A stretch of DNA of 23,268 nt from Rhizobiales bacterium CCH3-A5 (GTDB lineage Bacteria > Pseudomonadota > Alphaproteobacteria > Rhizobiales > Beijerinckiaceae): assembly GCA_001556025.1 (NCBI GenBank), contig LSIB01000073.1, positions 1 to 23,268 of the forward strand, read 5' to 3'. Every line of letters starts with the position of its first letter. Positions within the stretch are counted from its first letter, which is position 1. The notes beneath the pieces were generated by a model. That model did no database searches. It was given only the letters and a program-made list of their open reading frames with translations, and was not told the origin of the DNA. The translations under genes were made by a program, and so were the position numbers. Shown one piece after another: positions 21,783 through 23,268 of the stretch.

Positions 21783-22314
21783 CGGCGCCCTCTGCGGCGG
21801 AGATCGACGGGAACAGCACCGGCCGCGACAGCAGGGCGTCGAGATCGAGCGCGCCAAGCGCCGCCTCGCTGCGCCTGACGTAATCGGCGAGAAGCGCCGC
21901 GCCGTCGCCCGCGCCGAGGTTGCGGGCGAGCGCATCGACCAGAGCCTTCGGCTCATCGGACAGAAGCGCTGTCTCGAAGGCCTGGACGCGGCCATAGAAG
22001 CTGGCGGCGATCTTCTTCATGCGCTTGGGCACGGCGATATCGCTGACGCCGCCATTGCGCAGGCCGAGTTCGAGATAGGCAAAGCAGGCATCGACGAAAT
22101 CCTGCGCCAGGTCGGCCGCCGGAGCCGGCAGCGCCCGCAGCCGGCGCATCACGAGGAAGGCATGCAGCGAGAGCGAATCGAAGCGCCCCTCGAAGGTGTC
22201 GGGCACGCCGCCATTCAGATAAAGCGCGGGCAGGCGCGACGCCTCGGCCACACGGGCGAACAGCGCATTGACCGGCGCGAGCCGCTCCTCCCGCTTGCGG
22301 AACAGGCCGAACAT
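21772..22314 (-). CDS. Ubiquinol-cytochrome c chaperone family protein (CBP3-like)
   Basis: A 180-residue protein of the CBP3/UQCC1 family, whose mitochondrial members assist cytochrome b synthesis and bc1 complex assembly. The stretches RFDSLSLHAFLVMRRLRALP and AQDFVDACFAYLELGLRNGGVSD are characteristic, followed by VPKRMKKIAASFYGRVQAFE. The ATG at 22314 opening MFGLFRKREERL matches the usual short N-terminus; the longer frame from 22395 would extend toward the divergent bamE promoter region. The bacterial role is inferred from the family. It is first in the leftward DUF177-plsX-fabH series. Confidence 0.9.
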   Translation of the reverse strand: MFGLFRKREERLAPVNALFARVAEASRLPALYLNGGVPDTFEGRFDSLSLHAFLVMRRLRALPAPAADLAQDFVDACFAYLELGLRNGGVSDIAVPKRMKKIAASFYGRVQAFETALLSDEPKALVDALARNLGAGDGAALLADYVRRSEAALGALDLDALLSRPVLFPSISAAEGADDR

Positions 22315-22439
22315 CAGATGCCGCCCCCGCGCCGTTGCCTTGCCAAAGCCATTCTCGGGCGTTACGCCAAGGCCCACCTGTTTGACAAGCGGCATGGGGT
22401 CACGCCCCAGGGCCGCGCCGGCTTTCGGATCGCGTGCGC

Positions 22440-22934
22440 ATGATCGTCCCTACCCGCCGTGTCGCCCTGCTGGGCCTGCTTGCGACCTCGTCTCTCGCGC
22501 TCGCAGGGTGCGGCCCCGATTCCAGCGGCTTCCGGATCCCGACCTCGGCCGGCCTGAACGAGGAGTACACGCGCGGCTTCGTCATGGATGACGGGCTGAT
22601 CGCGCAGGTGCGCCCCGGCATGGACGTCCAGACGGTGCTGTCGACGCTGGGCACGCCTTCGACGACGTCGACCGTCGGCAACCGGACCTTCTACTACATT
22701 AGCCAGACGGTGCGCCGGCGCTTCCAGTTCCAGGAGCTCAGCGTCGTCGACCAGAAGGTGCTGGTGGTCTATTTCAACAAGGCCTTCAAAGTCGAGCGCA
22801 TCGCCAATTACGGCCTCCAGGACGGCGTGATCTTCGACTTCATCAGCCGCACCACCGCCACCGGCGGCGAGGAGCAGAGCTTCCTGCGCAACCTGTTCAG
22901 GGGCGTGACGCGGTTCAACCCGTTCGGGGGCTGA
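22440..22934 (+). CDS. bamE: Outer membrane assembly lipoprotein BamE (SmpA/OmlA)
   Basis: A 164-residue lipoprotein of the BAM complex that inserts outer-membrane proteins. A signal peptide with lipobox LALAGC puts the lipidated residue at Cys24. The SmpA/OmlA domain follows, with LIAQVRPGMDVQTVLSTLGTPS as the family core and GNRTFYYISQ in the next strand. The C-terminus RGVTRFNPFGG lies beyond the core domain. ATG 22440 has GGA at 10 bases; the GTG at 22434 is the alternative start and would add two residues. An intrinsic terminator follows at once, so it is probably monocistronic. Confidence 0.94.
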   Translation: MIVPTRRVALLGLLATSSLALAGCGPDSSGFRIPTSAGLNEEYTRGFVMDDGLIAQVRPGMDVQTVLSTLGTPSTTSTVGNRTFYYISQTVRRRFQFQELSVVDQKVLVVYFNKAFKVERIANYGLQDGVIFDFISRTTATGGEEQSFLRNLFRGVTRFNPFGG

Positions 22935-22963
22935 GGCCGATCGCGCCAGCCGTCTGAAGACAC

Positions 22964-22993
22964 AAGCCCGGGGCGTCAGGCCCGGGCTTTTTT
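22964..22993 (+). terminator. Intrinsic terminator of bamE
   Basis: AAGCCCGGG (22964-22972) pairs perfectly with CCCGGGCTT (22981-22989) and runs into six T residues (22988-22993), 30 bases after the bamE stop. Bases 22994-23106 downstream show no gene. Confidence 0.92.
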
Positions 22994-23106
22994 GCGTCCG
23001 TCAGATCACAGAACGGCCAGCCGCGGGGCGGTTGTCGCCTCCTAAGGCAGGCGACGAACCCGATGCTTCGAATCAATGCAGTTTCAAAGAGGTCTAATCG
23101 GCAAAC

Positions 23107-23134
23107 AAAAAACCCCGCGGATCGCTCCGCGGGG
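23107..23134 (-). terminator. Intrinsic terminator of hppA
   Basis: Read leftward, CCCCGCGGA (23134-23126), loop GCGA, TCCGCGGGG (23121-23113) and then six T residues (23112-23107) form a textbook terminator 25 bases after the hppA stop codon. Confidence 0.92.
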
Positions 23135-23159
23135 TCGTTTCGTTTGGCAGGTACAGGAC

Positions 23160-23231
23160 TCAGCTATGCGCCAGGATCGCCAGCAGCAAGAGCGCGATGA
23201 TGTTGGTGATCTTGATCGCCGGGTTCACGGC
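23160..23231 (-). CDS. hppA: Proton-translocating pyrophosphatase, C-terminal fragment
   Basis: Only the last 23 codons and the stop (23160-23162) are present. The reading frame ends NPAIKITNIIALLLLAIL then AHS, a hydrophobic final helix that matches the C-terminus of proteobacterial K+-independent membrane pyrophosphatases as I know them. These enzymes couple pyrophosphate hydrolysis to proton pumping. The frame stays open to the last genomic base at 23231, where adapter sequence begins, so the gene is cut by the contig end and not by a biological truncation. The identification rests on a short segment, helped by the terminator and the bamE neighbour. Confidence 0.72.
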   Translation of the reverse strand, partial: AVNPAIKITNIIALLLLAILAHS

Positions 23232-23268
23232 CTGTCTCTTATACACATCTCCGAGCCCACGAGACTAG
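23232..23268. other. Nextera/Tn5 sequencing adapter (not genomic)
   Basis: Bases 23232-23250 are the Tn5 mosaic end CTGTCTCTTATACACATCT. Bases 23251-23265 are CCGAGCCCACGAGAC, the rest of the Illumina Nextera read-2 adapter. TAG at 23266-23268 would be the first index bases. This is library sequence that was not trimmed before assembly. It must not be read as a transposon. Confidence 0.97.

Noticed and set aside
19128..21878. 916-codon open frame antisense to fabH, plsX and DUF177
   Set aside because: It runs across three well-identified genes on the other strand and has the His/Arg/Asp-rich composition of antisense GC-rich frames.
22382..22387. TTGACA as a bamE promoter -35 box
   Set aside because: No plausible -10 sequence occurs at 16-18 bases downstream (the region reads CCCCAG).
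23232..23250. Tn5-type transposon end
   Set aside because: The mosaic end continues exactly into Illumina Nextera adapter sequence, so it is a library artefact.

Overview
The window is about 23.3 kb of GC-rich, densely packed chromosome from an alphaproteobacterium, most likely Hyphomicrobiales (Rhizobiales) close to Bosea or the Bradyrhizobiaceae. This placement is inference from three things: the order bamE / CBP3-type chaperone / DUF177 / plsX / fabH / ihfA / merR, the heme A synthase gene beside a DUF2842 gene, and palindromic intergenic repeats of the kind common in that group. It looks like an assembly contig. The left end lies in a dispersed repeat, and the last 37 bases are a Nextera (Tn5) sequencing adapter, not genome.

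Left part (1-3.7 kb): a CoA-binding-fold protein and O-acetylhomoserine sulfhydrylase (metY) run rightward. Heme A synthase (ctaA) and a DUF2842 membrane protein are divergent. Three different palindromic repeat families occupy the gaps, and one of them encodes the C-terminus of CtaA.

Middle (3.7-15.1 kb): a split exopolysaccharide (EPS) locus. It holds a polysaccharide deacetylase, a CelD/FemAB-like acyltransferase, a Wzc/GumC-like chain-length protein with a degenerate kinase half, a Wza-type lipoprotein exporter, one GT4 glycosyltransferase, a WcaJ-type initiating phosphoglycosyltransferase, a Wzy/WaaL-type polymerase and a SAM methyltransferase. Initiation, polymerisation, export and decoration are present, but no Wzx flippase and only one elongating glycosyltransferase are seen. 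A leftward mdtJ-mdtI polyamine-exporter pair with a long structured leader interrupts the locus. A TTAA-N7-TTAA site of CtrA type lies ahead of the methyltransferase.

Right of the EPS locus (15.3-18.0 kb): tRNA-Pro(GGG) with a good promoter, an orphan BrnA-type antitoxin, a chemoreceptor without a periplasmic sensor domain, a small basic protein, a 55-residue membrane protein, and sugE (guanidinium exporter).

Right part (18.0-23.2 kb): a housekeeping block read leftward. It comprises the CBP3-type cytochrome bc1 assembly chaperone, DUF177, plsX and fabH (fatty-acid initiation), then ihfA and merR from their own clear promoter, probably running on into sugE. bamE reads rightward from the divergent gap. 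The last 23 codons of hppA (proton-pumping pyrophosphatase) close the window, tail to tail with bamE across two intrinsic terminators.

I see no prophage, insertion sequence, CRISPR array, restriction system or obvious defence island. Most of the window is ordinary. The best leads are the pseudokinase-like Wzc protein, the mdtJI leader, the CtrA-type site, the repeat-derived CtaA tail and the orphan BrnA.
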